DNA from: Stappia sp.
Lineage (GTDB): Bacteria > Pseudomonadota > Alphaproteobacteria > Rhizobiales > Stappiaceae
NCBI RefSeq assembly: GCF_040110915.1
Contig: NZ_CP157793.1
Coordinates: 4,029,001 to 4,093,000 of the forward strand
Direction of reading: 5' to 3'
Length of the DNA stretch: 64,000 nt
Part shown: piece by piece, positions 7,321 to 16,801 of the stretch
How positions within the stretch are numbered: the stretch's first letter is position 1
How the letters are laid out: every line of letters begins with the position of its first letter
Translations under genes and position numbers: made by a program
Notes under the pieces: generated by a model
What the model saw: the letters and a program-made list of their open reading frames with translations, nothing else
Databases searched by the model: none
What the model was told of the DNA's origin: nothing

Positions 7321-10152
7321 ATGACGAAGACGGCCGACACCTTCGCCGGTCTCATCGATGCGGACGCGCTGCGTCACGAGCTGACCGCCATGACCGCGCC
7401 CTTCGACGGCGACGGGTCGGATGCCGGCGTGCGCGCGCAGGTGCTGGCCCGCCTCAAGGAGGCGATGCGCGACGCCCGCCAGCGTGTGGAGGACCGGCTG
7501 TTCGACGACGGCGGCGGCACGCTCTGCGCGCGGCGGCTGAGCTTCGTGCAGGACGAGATCCTGCGCGTCGTCTACGATTTCGCGCTCTATCACGTCTATC
7601 GGGTCAAGAACCCGTCCGCGGCCGAGCGCATGGCCGTCGTCGCGGTCGGCGGCTATGGGCGCGGCACGCTGGCGCCGGGCTCCGACGTCGACCTGCTCTT
7701 CGTGCTGCCCTACAAGCAGACCCCCTGGGGCGAGCAGGTGGTCGAATACATCCTCTACATGCTGTGGGATCTGGGGCTGAAGGTCGGCCACGCCACCCGC
7801 AACGTGGAGGAATGCCTGCGCCTGTCGAAGTCGGACATGACGATCCGCACGGCGATCCTGGAAGCCCGCCACGTGTGGGGCGACAAGGCCCTCTACGACG
7901 AACTGGTCACCCGCTTCGACGAGACGGTCGTCGCCGGCACCGGCGCGGAATTCATCGCCGCCAAGCTGGCCGAACGCGATGCCCGCCACGCCCGCCAGGG
8001 CGCCTCGCGCTATCTGGTCGAGCCCAACGTCAAGGAGGGCAAGGGCGGCCTGCGCGATCTCAACACGCTGTTCTGGATCGCCAAGTATTTCTATCGCGTG
8101 CGCTCCGGGTCGGGGCTGGTGAAGGCGGGCGTCTTCACCCGCGCCGACCATCAGCGCTTCCGCAAGGGCGAGGATTTCCTCTGGGCGGTGCGCTGCCACC
8201 TGCATTTCCTCGCGGGACGGGCGGAGGAACGGCTGTCCTTCGACGTTCAGCGCGAGATCGCGGTGCGCCTCGGCTACACCCAGCATCCGGGCATGAAGGA
8301 CGTCGAGCGCTTCATGAAGCACTACTTCCTGGTGGCCAAGGACGTGGGCGATCTGACCCGCATCTTCTGCGCCGCGCTGGAGGAGCAGCACGCCAAGCAG
8401 CCGCAGCCCCTGTCGCGGCTGATCGGGCAGCTGACCGACCGCGTGCGCCGCCGGCGGTCGGAGTCGGGTCATCCCGATTTCGTGATAGACAACGGCCGGC
8501 TCAATATCGCGGACGAGGGCGTTTTCGAGAAGGACCCGGTCAATCTGGTGCGCCTCTTCGCCATCGCCGACAGACAGGGGGCGATGCTGCATCCCGAGAT
8601 GCTCAAGCGCGTGCGCCGGTCGCTGAAGCTGATCACCGCCGCGGTGCGCGAGAACCCGGAAGCCAACCGGCTGTTCCTCCAGATCCTGACCTCGCGCAAG
8701 GACCCGGAGACGGTGCTGCGCAAGATGAACGAGACCGGCGTGCTCGGCCGTTTCGTGCCGGATTTCGGCAAGGTCGTGGCGATGATGCAGTTTTCCATGT
8801 ACCACCACTACACGGTCGACGAGCATCTGATCCGCTCCATCGGCGTGCTCGGCGAGATCGAGCGCGGCGAGGCGGGCGAGGACCATCCCCTGTCCACCGA
8901 TTTGATCAAGACGATCCAGAACCGGCGGGTGCTCTTCGTCGCCATGTTCCTGCACGACATCGCCAAGGGACGGCCCGAGGATCATTCGATCGCCGGCGCC
9001 CGCATCGCGCGCAAGCTGTGCCCGCGCTTCGGACTGTCGTCGTCGGAGACGGACACCGTCGCCTGGCTGGTCGCGCATCATCTCGACATGAGCACGACCG
9101 CGCAGTCGCGCGATCTCGCCGACCGCAAGACCATCGAGGATTTCGCCCGCGAGGTGCAGAGCCTGGAGCGCCTGAAGCTGCTCCTGATCCTCACCGTCGC
9201 CGACATCCGCGCCGTCGGGCCGAATGTCTTCAACGGCTGGAAGGGGCAGTTGCTGCGCACGCTCTACTACGAGTGCGAACCGGTGCTGACAGGCGGCCAC
9301 AGCCTGTTGCCGCACGACCAGCGCGTGGCGGCGGCCAAGGCGGAGCTGGCCGGCGCGCTCGCCTCCTGGGACGAGGCGGCGCGCACGGACTATCTGGAGC
9401 GGCATTATCCGGCCTACTGGTTGCGCGTGCCGCTGGAGCGCAAGATCGCCGACGCGGAGATGATCCGCGCCGCCGATCACGAACGCACCGGCTTTTCCGC
9501 CCGCGTGATCCCGCATGCCTTCGAGGAGGTGACGGAAATCACGGTGCTGGCCGCCGACCATCCCAAGCTGCTGTCGACCATCGCGGGCGCCTGTTTCGTC
9601 GCCGGGGCGAACATCGTCGACGCGCAGATCGACACGACGACCGACGGCTTCGCGCTGGACACGATCTTCATCTCCCGCGAACTGCCCGACGACGCCGACG
9701 AGATCCGCCGCGGCGAACGTATCTGCCGGCTGATCGAACAGGCGCTGCGCGGCGAGGAACGCCTGCCGGAGCAGGTCGCCGGCAAGGTCGCGACCAAGGC
9801 GGGCGCGCGCGGACGCATGAAGGCGTTCCGCATCGAGGCCGAGGTGCTGGTCAACAACGCGCTGTCCAACCGGCACACGGTGCTGGAGATCACCGGGCTC
9901 GACCGTCCCGGCCTGCTCTACGACCTGACGCGGGAGATCTCCGCGCTCAACCTCAACATCAACTCCGCCCATATCGCCACCTTCGGCGAGCGGGCGGTGG
10001 ACGTGTTCTACGTCACCGACCTCACGGGGCAGAAGATCGGCAACATCGGGCGCCAGGAGGCGATCCGAGACCGGCTGAAGATCGCGGTCGACGCGGAGGC
10101 CGGCGAGGAGACCGGACGTCGCCGGCCGCGCCGCGCGGCAGGCGCCGCATGA
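7321..10152 (+). CDS. glnD: Bifunctional PII uridylyltransferase / uridylyl-removing enzyme
   Basis: GlnD senses glutamine and uridylylates or deuridylylates the PII proteins, setting nitrogen control in the cytoplasm. The 943 aa match the family's length. The nucleotidyltransferase motif is at about residues 110-127 (GGYGRGTLAPGSDVDLLF, with metal-binding Asp122 and Asp124). The HD domain includes FLHDIAKG (His545, Asp546) and a later VAHHLDMS. Two ACT domains close the protein, near 739-810 and 854-925 (LEITGLDRPGLLYDLT), and should bind glutamine. All catalytic motifs are present. murJ follows within 50 bp, as in other rhizobia. Confidence 0.97.
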   Translation: MTKTADTFAGLIDADALRHELTAMTAPFDGDGSDAGVRAQVLARLKEAMRDARQRVEDRLFDDGGGTLCARRLSFVQDEILRVVYDFALYHVYRVKNPSAAERMAVVAVGGYGRGTLAPGSDVDLLFVLPYKQTPWGEQVVEYILYMLWDLGLKVGHATRNVEECLRLSKSDMTIRTAILEARHVWGDKALYDELVTRFDETVVAGTGAEFIAAKLAERDARHARQGASRYLVEPNVKEGKGGLRDLNTLFWIAKYFYRVRSGSGLVKAGVFTRADHQRFRKGEDFLWAVRCHLHFLAGRAEERLSFDVQREIAVRLGYTQHPGMKDVERFMKHYFLVAKDVGDLTRIFCAALEEQHAKQPQPLSRLIGQLTDRVRRRRSESGHPDFVIDNGRLNIADEGVFEKDPVNLVRLFAIADRQGAMLHPEMLKRVRRSLKLITAAVRENPEANRLFLQILTSRKDPETVLRKMNETGVLGRFVPDFGKVVAMMQFSMYHHYTVDEHLIRSIGVLGEIERGEAGEDHPLSTDLIKTIQNRRVLFVAMFLHDIAKGRPEDHSIAGARIARKLCPRFGLSSSETDTVAWLVAHHLDMSTTAQSRDLADRKTIEDFAREVQSLERLKLLLILTVADIRAVGPNVFNGWKGQLLRTLYYECEPVLTGGHSLLPHDQRVAAAKAELAGALASWDEAARTDYLERHYPAYWLRVPLERKIADAEMIRAADHERTGFSARVIPHAFEEVTEITVLAADHPKLLSTIAGACFVAGANIVDAQIDTTTDGFALDTIFISRELPDDADEIRRGERICRLIEQALRGEERLPEQVAGKVATKAGARGRMKAFRIEAEVLVNNALSNRHTVLEITGLDRPGLLYDLTREISALNLNINSAHIATFGERAVDVFYVTDLTGQKIGNIGRQEAIRDRLKIAVDAEAGEETGRRRPRRAAGAA

Positions 10153-10198
10153 GCGCGATCGCATGCGCTGCGAGAGAGCCGGCGGGGGAGCGCACCCC

Positions 10199-11779
10199 GT
10201 GAGCCTCTTGCGCAATTTCGCCACCGTCGGCGGCGCGACGATGACCAGCCGTGTGCTCGGCTTCCTGCGCGACGTGATGATCGCCGCCTTCGTCGGCGCG
10301 GGGCCGGTGGCCGATGCCTTTTTCGTCGCCTTCCGCCTGCCCAACCTGTTCCGCCGGCTGTTCGCGGAAGGGGCGTTCAACTCCGCCTTCGTGCCGCTTT
10401 TCGCCCGTGCCGTGGAGGAAAAGGGCGATGCGGGCGCGCGCACCTTCGCCGCCGAGATCATGGCCGCCCTCCTGTGGACGCTGCTCGGCCTGACCGCGCT
10501 GGCCCAGGTGGCGATGCCCGCCTTCGTCTATGTGCTCGCGCCGGGCTTCACGGAGGATCCGGAGAAGTTCGACCTCGCCGTGCTGCTGTCGCGCATCACC
10601 TTCCCCTATCTGCTGTGCATGTCGCTGGTGGCCTTCTTCTCCGGCATCCTCAACACCTATCGCCGCTTCGCGGCGGCCGCCTTCGCGCCGGTGGTGCTCA
10701 ACGTGGTGATGATCGCCGTGCTCGCCGGCATCTGGTGGTCGGGGCTGGAGCCGGGCGTGACGCTCGGCATGGCGCTTGCCGGCGGGGTGGCGGTCGCGGG
10801 GCTCGCGCAGCTCGCCCTCGTCTTCGGCGCGGTGCGCCACCTCGGTGTGGCGATCCCGCTGCTGCGCCCGCGCCTGACCCCTTCGGTCAAGCGGCTGTGG
10901 GCGCTCGGCGTGCCCGGCATCCTGGCCGGCGGCATCACCCAGATCAACATCGCGGTCGGCACGATCATCGCCTCGGCGCAGGCCGGCGCCGTTTCCTATC
11001 TCTATTACGCCGACCGCATCTACCAGCTGCCGCTCGGTGTCGTCGGCATCGCCATCGGCGTGGTGCTGCTGCCCGACCTGTCGCGGGCCCTGCGCTCGGG
11101 CGAGGACGGGCGCGCCAACCACACGCTCAACCGGGCGATGGAATTCGCGCTGGCGCTGACCCTGCCGGCGACCGTCGCGCTCATCGTGGTGCCCGGGGCG
11201 ATCGTCTCGGTGCTGTTCGAGCGCGGCGCCTTCGACGCCACGGCGACGCAGGCGACGACCGCGGCGCTGATCGCCTTCGCCGCCGGACTGCCGGCCTTCG
11301 TGCTCAACAAGGTGTTCTCGCCCGGCTTCTTCGCGCGCGAGGACACGGTGACGCCGATGTGGTTCGCCGGCGTGGGCATGATCGTCAATGTCGTCGGCGC
11401 GCTGGCGCTCGCCCCGTTCTTCGGCCATGTCGGCATCGCGGTGGCGACCAGCCTCGCCGGCTGGGTCAACAGCACGCTGCTCGCCGTGACCCTGTGGCGG
11501 CGCGGCGCCTTCCGCATGGATGCCGGCGCCGTCAAGCGCCTGCCGCTGCTGGCGCTGGCGAGCCTCCTGATGGGGGCGGGCGTCTATGCCGGCGGCATCC
11601 TGCTGGCGCCCTGGCTGGAGGCCCCGGCGCTCCTCGTCCGCTTCGCCGCGCTCGGCGCGCTGGTCACGGTCGGCATGGTGCTCTTCGGCCTGTTCGTGCA
11701 GTTGACCGGCGTGGTCGACCTGAAGAGCCTCGCGCGGCGTGCACGCAAATCGCGAAAGAGTGCCGAAGACCAATCCTGA
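10199..11779 (+). CDS. murJ: Lipid II flippase MurJ
   Basis: MurJ (MviN) flips lipid-linked peptidoglycan precursor across the inner membrane. The 526-aa protein is almost entirely hydrophobic with about 14 membrane helices and the MviN N-terminus SLLRNFATVGGATMTSRVLG. The GTG at 10199 was chosen because GGGGGAG stands about 8 bases upstream; the open frame extends upstream to 10163 but adds nothing family-like. It is probably cotranscribed with glnD, a common rhizobial pairing. trpS, often next, is replaced here by an ABC transporter locus. Confidence 0.95.
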   Translation: MSLLRNFATVGGATMTSRVLGFLRDVMIAAFVGAGPVADAFFVAFRLPNLFRRLFAEGAFNSAFVPLFARAVEEKGDAGARTFAAEIMAALLWTLLGLTALAQVAMPAFVYVLAPGFTEDPEKFDLAVLLSRITFPYLLCMSLVAFFSGILNTYRRFAAAAFAPVVLNVVMIAVLAGIWWSGLEPGVTLGMALAGGVAVAGLAQLALVFGAVRHLGVAIPLLRPRLTPSVKRLWALGVPGILAGGITQINIAVGTIIASAQAGAVSYLYYADRIYQLPLGVVGIAIGVVLLPDLSRALRSGEDGRANHTLNRAMEFALALTLPATVALIVVPGAIVSVLFERGAFDATATQATTAALIAFAAGLPAFVLNKVFSPGFFAREDTVTPMWFAGVGMIVNVVGALALAPFFGHVGIAVATSLAGWVNSTLLAVTLWRRGAFRMDAGAVKRLPLLALASLLMGAGVYAGGILLAPWLEAPALLVRFAALGALVTVGMVLFGLFVQLTGVVDLKSLARRARKSRKSAEDQS

Positions 11780-12126
11780 GGCGGCGCGCGATTGCCCGTG
11801 GCGGCGTCGGGTGCCGGCTCAAATTTTGACCAAACGATCAAATCTTGTCCATTCGGTCGAGAATCGACATGCGGCGCGCTCTGCCTGGATTGTGAGCGTG
11901 CCCATTCTGTGATCCAATTTCCCTCAGGACGCAGCGTGCGGCCTGTCCTGCGCCCGCCCCGAACAGCCGGGCGCGGAGCCGAGCCGTCGCGTCGGCGAGA
12001 GCGCGGACACGCGGTCGGCGGGCATCCGCTCGGCCGGCACGGTCCGCTGAAAACCGGATGCGCACGCACAGCCGGTGCCACCGCGTGGGACCATGAGCAA
12101 ATGACCAGGGGCAAAGGGGGAGCAAG
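11780..12126. promoter_or_regulatory. Intergenic region upstream of the BMP transporter with candidate operator
   Basis: A 347-bp gap without a credible gene. An inverted repeat TTTGA-N8-TCAAA lies at 11825-11842 in a locally AT-rich stretch, a plausible operator for the transporter operon, but no regulator gene is adjacent. The ribosome site of the first transporter gene (GGGGGAG, 5 bases before the ATG at 12127) is strong. Confidence 0.4.
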
Positions 12127-13146
12127 ATGACAGGTTTTGATGGGACGGCCCGGACGTGGGCCGGATGGAGCCGCCGGGCCGTGCTCGGTCTCGCGGCCGG
12201 CGTGGCGCTGGTCGTCGCAGGCGCGCCCGCAAAGGCGCAGGACGCGCCGCTCAAGGTTGCCGCAATCTACACCGTGCCGGTCGAGCAGCAGTGGGTCGGC
12301 CGCATTCACGAGGCGCTCACGGCGGCCGAGGCGCGCGGCGACGTCACCTACACCTTCTCCGAAAACGTCGCCAACACCGACTATGAGCGCGTCATGCGCG
12401 AATATGCCGAGGGCGGCATGGATCTCATCGTCGGCGAGGCTTTCGCGGTCGAACGCGCGGCGCGCAAGGTGGCGGCGGAATATCCCGACACCGCCTTCCT
12501 GATGGGCTCCTCCTTCGGTCCGGCGCAGCCGAATTTCGCCGTTTTCGACAACTGGATCCACGAGCCGAGCTATCTGACCGGCATCGTCGCCGGCGCCGCC
12601 ACCGAATCGAACATCATCGGCATGGTCGGCGGCTATGCGATCCCGGAAGTGAACCGGCTGATGCATGCCTTCATGGACGGCGCGCGCGCGGTCAATCCGG
12701 ATGTGAAGTTCCTCGTGACCTTCCTGAACTCCTGGTACGATCCGCCCAAGGCCAAGGAAGCGGCCTTCGCCATGATCGACAAGGGCGCCGACCTTCTCTA
12801 CGCGGAGCGTTTCGGCGTGTCGGATGCGGCGAAGGAGAAGGGCATCCTCGCCGTCGGCAACGTGATCGACACCTCGGCCGATTATCCCGGCACGATCCTG
12901 GCAAGCGCGCTGTGGCACATGGGGCCGACCATCGAGCGCGTGGTCGCCGACGTGAAGAGCGGCGATTTCGAGCCCGCCGATTACGGTCAGTACAGCTTCA
13001 TGAGCTACGGCGGCGGCAGCTTCGTCGTCGACGAGAGCCTGGCCGATGCCGATGCGCTGGCCGAGGCCCGCAAGATCGAGCAGGACATTCTCGACGGCCT
13101 GTTCCGCGTCAACGTCAACGACGCCGAGCCGAAGTCGACCATGTAA
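12127..13146 (+). CDS. BMP-family ABC transporter substrate-binding protein
   Basis: Periplasmic binding protein of the BMP/Med/PnrA family, whose characterised members bind nucleosides or purines. The 339-aa precursor has a signal peptide with a twin-arginine-like start (SRRAVLGLAAG) and likely cleavage after AKA near residue 37. No lipobox Cys is seen, so it should be a free periplasmic protein. The mature part starts LKVAAIYTVPVEQQWVGRIH, and VGGYAIPEVNRLMHAFMDGA is typical. It is the first gene of a four-gene importer operon. The substrate (nucleoside, purine, or a degradation product) cannot be fixed from sequence. Confidence 0.88.
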   Translation: MTGFDGTARTWAGWSRRAVLGLAAGVALVVAGAPAKAQDAPLKVAAIYTVPVEQQWVGRIHEALTAAEARGDVTYTFSENVANTDYERVMREYAEGGMDLIVGEAFAVERAARKVAAEYPDTAFLMGSSFGPAQPNFAVFDNWIHEPSYLTGIVAGAATESNIIGMVGGYAIPEVNRLMHAFMDGARAVNPDVKFLVTFLNSWYDPPKAKEAAFAMIDKGADLLYAERFGVSDAAKEKGILAVGNVIDTSADYPGTILASALWHMGPTIERVVADVKSGDFEPADYGQYSFMSYGGGSFVVDESLADADALAEARKIEQDILDGLFRVNVNDAEPKSTM

Positions 13147-13227
13147 CGCGGCCGGCGGCCGCGTCAGCCGGCGCGGCTGCCGATCTTTCGATTGACGTCT
13201 CTTCCATCCGGGTTCGGGGGCCATCTC

Positions 13228-14775
13228 ATGACCGCGTCGCACGCGGGCTCACCCGTGGTGCTGTCGCTCGACGGCATCACCAAGCGTTTCGGCGCGCTCA
13301 CCGCCAATGACGCGGTCGATCTCGACCTGCGCGCCGGCGAGATCGTCGCGCTGCTCGGCGAGAACGGCGCCGGCAAGACCACGCTCATGAACATCCTTTT
13401 CGGCCATTATGTCGCCGACGCGGGCCGCGTGTGGGTGGCGGATGCGCAGGGGCGGCTGCAGCCGCTCGAACCCGGCTCGCCCCATGCCGCGCTCGATTCG
13501 GGGATCGGCATGGTGCACCAGCATTTCACGCTGGCCGAAAACCTCACCGCCTTCGAGAACATCGTGCTCGGCACGGGCGCGCTGGTCGCGCCGCGCATCG
13601 GCTCGCGCTCCGCGCGCGCCCGGCTCGCCGATCTGATGGCGCGCTCCGGCCTCGGCGTCGATCTCGACGTGCGCGTCTCGCGCCTGTCGGTCGGCGAGAA
13701 GCAGCGGGTGGAAATCCTCAAGGCGCTCTATCGCGATGCCCGCGTTCTGGTGCTCGACGAGCCGACCGCCGTGCTGACGCCGCAGGAATCCGAAACGCTG
13801 TTCGAAACGCTCAAGGCGCTCGCCGGCCAGGGGCTCGCCATCGTCTTCATCTCGCACAAGCTCGCCGAGGTGCTGGCCGCCTCCGACCGCATCGCCGTGC
13901 TGCGCCAGGGCGCCAAGGTCGCGGACCGGCCAACCGCCGAGTGGGACCGCCAGTCGCTGGCCGAAACCATGGTCGGCCACGCGGTCACGACAAGCCGGCG
14001 CACGCCGCAGGCCGCCGGCGCGCCGCTGTTGGCGCTCGAGGGCGTGAGCCGCGGCGACGGCCGCGATGCCGTGACGGATCTGACGGTCGAACTCAAGGCC
14101 GGCGAGATCCTCGGCATCGCCGGCGTGTCCGGCAACGGGCAGGCGATGCTCGCGCGGCTGCTGTCCGGGCTGGAGGAGCCCGACACGGGCCGCATCCGGC
14201 TGAGCGGCCGGGAGCTGCACGCCCATTCGGCCGCCGACATGGTGCGCGCCGGCGTGGCGCGCATTCCCGAGGACCGCCACAGGGACGGCATCGTCGGCGC
14301 GATGAGCGTGGCGGAGAACCTGGTGATCGAGGAGCTGCGCTCCGCCCGCTACCAGCGCTTCGGCTTTCTGAAATTCGGGGCCATCGCCGCGCGCGCCCGC
14401 GAGGCGATCGCCGGCTACGACATCCGCTGCCCCGGCGGCGACGCGGTGGCGCGGCTGCTGTCGGGCGGCAACATCCAGAAGATCGTGCTGGCCCGCACGC
14501 TCGATGCCGAACCGACCGTGGTGCTCGCCGCCCAGCCCTCGCGCGGGCTCGACATCGGCGCGACCGAGGACGTCCACCGGCGTCTGCTGGAGGCGCGCGG
14601 ACGCGGCGCCGGCGTGATCCTGATCTCCGAGGATCTCGACGAGCTCTTCGCCCTGTCGGACCGCATCGCCGTCATGCATCGCGGGCGCCTGAGCGCGCCG
14701 CAGCCGGCCGAGGCGCTCGACCGCTCCACCGTCGGGCTGATGATGGCCGGCCATCAACCGGAGGAGGCGGCATGA
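13228..14775 (+). CDS. BMP-type ABC transporter ATPase (duplicated)
   Basis: Cytoplasmic ATPase with two fused nucleotide-binding domains, as in nucleoside (NupO-like) and sugar importers. The first half has Walker A GENGAGKTT, a signature LSVGEKQRVE and Walker B VLVLDEP. The second half has a degenerate Walker A (GVSGNGQAM) but a clear signature LLSGGNIQK. In place of the second Walker B Asp-Glu it reads TVVLAAQPSRGLD, so the second site is probably catalytically weak, as is usual for this family. The ATG at 13228 (515 aa) is favoured by GGGGG about 8 bases upstream over an in-frame start at 13192. It overlaps the next permease by 4 bp. Confidence 0.92.
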   Translation: MTASHAGSPVVLSLDGITKRFGALTANDAVDLDLRAGEIVALLGENGAGKTTLMNILFGHYVADAGRVWVADAQGRLQPLEPGSPHAALDSGIGMVHQHFTLAENLTAFENIVLGTGALVAPRIGSRSARARLADLMARSGLGVDLDVRVSRLSVGEKQRVEILKALYRDARVLVLDEPTAVLTPQESETLFETLKALAGQGLAIVFISHKLAEVLAASDRIAVLRQGAKVADRPTAEWDRQSLAETMVGHAVTTSRRTPQAAGAPLLALEGVSRGDGRDAVTDLTVELKAGEILGIAGVSGNGQAMLARLLSGLEEPDTGRIRLSGRELHAHSAADMVRAGVARIPEDRHRDGIVGAMSVAENLVIEELRSARYQRFGFLKFGAIAARAREAIAGYDIRCPGGDAVARLLSGGNIQKIVLARTLDAEPTVVLAAQPSRGLDIGATEDVHRRLLEARGRGAGVILISEDLDELFALSDRIAVMHRGRLSAPQPAEALDRSTVGLMMAGHQPEEAA

Positions 14776-15854
14776 TCCGCTTCGAACCGCGCGAGCGGAT
14801 TTCCGCGCGCCGCCGCATCGGCGCGCCGGTGCTGGCGGCACTCGCCGCGCTCGCCCTTGCTAGCCTGCCGATCGCCGCCGCCGGCGCGCCAGTGCTGGAG
14901 GCCTATGCGCTGATGGCGCGGGGCGCGCTCGGCTCGGTGTTCGCGCTGTCGGAACTCCTGGCGCGCGCCACGCCGCTGATCTTCACCGGGCTTGCGGCGG
15001 CCATCGCCTTTCGCGCCAAGCTGTGGAACATCGGCGGCGAGGGGCAGCTTTATGCCGGCGCGCTCGCCGCCGTCGCGGTCGGCACCGGCGCGCTGACCCT
15101 GCCGCCGGCGCTGCTGATCCCCGCCGTGATGCTCGCCGGCGCGCTTGCGGGTGCGGCGCTGATGCTGGTGCCGGCGCTTCTCAAGGTGCGGCTTGGCGCC
15201 GACGAGGTGGTGACGACGCTCCTGCTGAATTTCGTCGTGATCCTCTTCGTGCAGATGATGCTCGAGGGCCCGATGCAGGACCCGATGGGCATGGGCTGGC
15301 CGCAGTCCGAGCCGATCGTCGACGAGGCCATGCTGCCGAAGCTCCTGGAGCGCATGCGCGTCCATGCCGGGCTGATCGTCGCGCTCGTCGCCGCGCTTGT
15401 CGTCCACATCGTGCTGACGCGCACCGTGTGGGGCTTCGAGACGCGCGCGGTCGGCGAGAACCCGGAGGCCGCGCGCCATGCCGGTATTCCCGTCACCGCG
15501 ACGGTGCTGCGCGTCGCCTGCCTGAGCGGGGCGCTCGCCGGGCTGGCCGGCGTCGGCGAGGTGGCCGGCCTCAAGGGCTATCTCACCGCCGATCTGTCGC
15601 CCGGCTTCGGCTATGCCGGCATCGTCGTTGCGATGCTTGCCGGCCTCTCGCCGCTCGGCGTCGTGGTGGCCGCGTTGTTCATCGCCGGTGTCTTCGTCGG
15701 CGCGGACTCCATGAGCCGGGCCATCGGCGTGTCGAACTACCTGGCCGATCTCGTTGTCGCCACATCACTGATCTGCGTGCTGATCTCCGGGCTCTTCGTG
15801 CGCTTCCGCGTGCGCCTCGTCCGCCCCGGGTCGGCAAAGGGAGGCGGGGCATGA
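14772..15854 (+). CDS. BMP-type ABC transporter permease 1
   Basis: Inner-membrane permease (360 aa) of the BPD_transp_2 type that pairs with BMP binding proteins. It has about nine to ten hydrophobic helices and the family stretch FRAKLWNIGGEGQLYAGALA, plus a coupling-loop-like GFETRAVGENPEAARHAGIP. ATGA overlaps join it to the ATPase upstream and the second permease downstream. It should form a heterodimer with that permease. Confidence 0.92.
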   Translation: MIRFEPRERISARRRIGAPVLAALAALALASLPIAAAGAPVLEAYALMARGALGSVFALSELLARATPLIFTGLAAAIAFRAKLWNIGGEGQLYAGALAAVAVGTGALTLPPALLIPAVMLAGALAGAALMLVPALLKVRLGADEVVTTLLLNFVVILFVQMMLEGPMQDPMGMGWPQSEPIVDEAMLPKLLERMRVHAGLIVALVAALVVHIVLTRTVWGFETRAVGENPEAARHAGIPVTATVLRVACLSGALAGLAGVGEVAGLKGYLTADLSPGFGYAGIVVAMLAGLSPLGVVVAALFIAGVFVGADSMSRAIGVSNYLADLVVATSLICVLISGLFVRFRVRLVRPGSAKGGGA

Positions 15855-16795
15855 CCGAGATCCTCGACATTCTCCTCAATGCGAACTTCTGGGCCGCCGC
15901 GCTCCGGATCGCGACGCCGCTGATCTTCGGCGTGCTCGGCGCCTTGATCTGCGAGCGCGCGGGCGTGCTCAATCTGGGCATCGAGGGGATCTTCACCGCC
16001 GGCGCCATGGCCGGCTGGATGGCCGCCTGGCTCGGCGCGGGCCTGTGGGGCGGGGTGATGGTCGCAGCGCTTGCCGGCGCGCTCTTCGGGCTGATCCACG
16101 CGATCCTGACCGTGCCGCTCGGCCTGTCGCAGCATGTGTCGGGCATCGGCGTGACGCTGTTCGCGACCAGCCTCAGCTATTACACCTATCGCACCGCCCT
16201 GCCCGACGTCTCCTCGCCGCCGCGCATCGAGGCGTTCCCGCCCCTCGACATCCCGGTGCTGTCGGATCTGCCCTTTCTGGGCCCCGCCCTCTTCCAGCAG
16301 ACGGCGCTGACCTTTCTGGCGCTGGCCCTCGTGCTCGCCGTCGGTTTCGTGCTCTACCGCACGCCGTTGGGGCTCGCGATCCGCGCCGTCGGCGACAATC
16401 CGGCGGCGGTGGAGGCGCAGGGGCTTTCCGTCATGGCATTGAGGATCGGCGCGGTGGTGGCCGGCTCGGCGCTGATGGCGCTGGGCGGGGCGTTCCTGAC
16501 CATGTCGGCCTTCGACGCCTTCTTCTTCGGGATGGTCAACGGGCGCGGCTGGATCTGCATCGCGCTCGTCGTCTTCGCCTCCTGGCGGCCCGGCAAGGCG
16601 CTCCTCGGCGCGCTGCTGTTCGGCGCGTTCGACGCGTTTCAGGTGCGGTTGCAGACCGAGGTCGGCGCCTTCGTTCCGGGCCAGATCTTCCTGATGCTGC
16701 CCTATCTCCTGTCGATCGCCGCCCTCGTCGTGGTGGCGCGCAAGGTGGATTATCCGCGCGCGCTGCTGAAGCCCTATTTCAAGGGTCAGCGCTGA
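15851..16795 (+). CDS. BMP-type ABC transporter permease 2
   Basis: Second permease (314 aa) of the nucleoside/base-type importer. Diagnostic stretches are ERAGVLNLGIEGIFTAGAMA and the coupling loop PLGLAIRAVGDNPAAVEAQG. It completes the operon (binding protein, ATPase, two permeases). Only 6 bp separate its stop from the convergent pcaB stop, and no terminator hairpin is seen there. No nucleosidase or purine-catabolism gene is adjacent, so the substrate stays open. Confidence 0.92.
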   Translation: MTEILDILLNANFWAAALRIATPLIFGVLGALICERAGVLNLGIEGIFTAGAMAGWMAAWLGAGLWGGVMVAALAGALFGLIHAILTVPLGLSQHVSGIGVTLFATSLSYYTYRTALPDVSSPPRIEAFPPLDIPVLSDLPFLGPALFQQTALTFLALALVLAVGFVLYRTPLGLAIRAVGDNPAAVEAQGLSVMALRIGAVVAGSALMALGGAFLTMSAFDAFFFGMVNGRGWICIALVVFASWRPGKALLGALLFGAFDAFQVRLQTEVGAFVPGQIFLMLPYLLSIAALVVVARKVDYPRALLKPYFKGQR

Positions 16796-16801
16796 CGGCC
16801 T

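Noticed and set aside
7243-10461. 1072-aa open frame on the minus strand
   Set aside because: Antisense to glnD, whose sequence is complete and well conserved.
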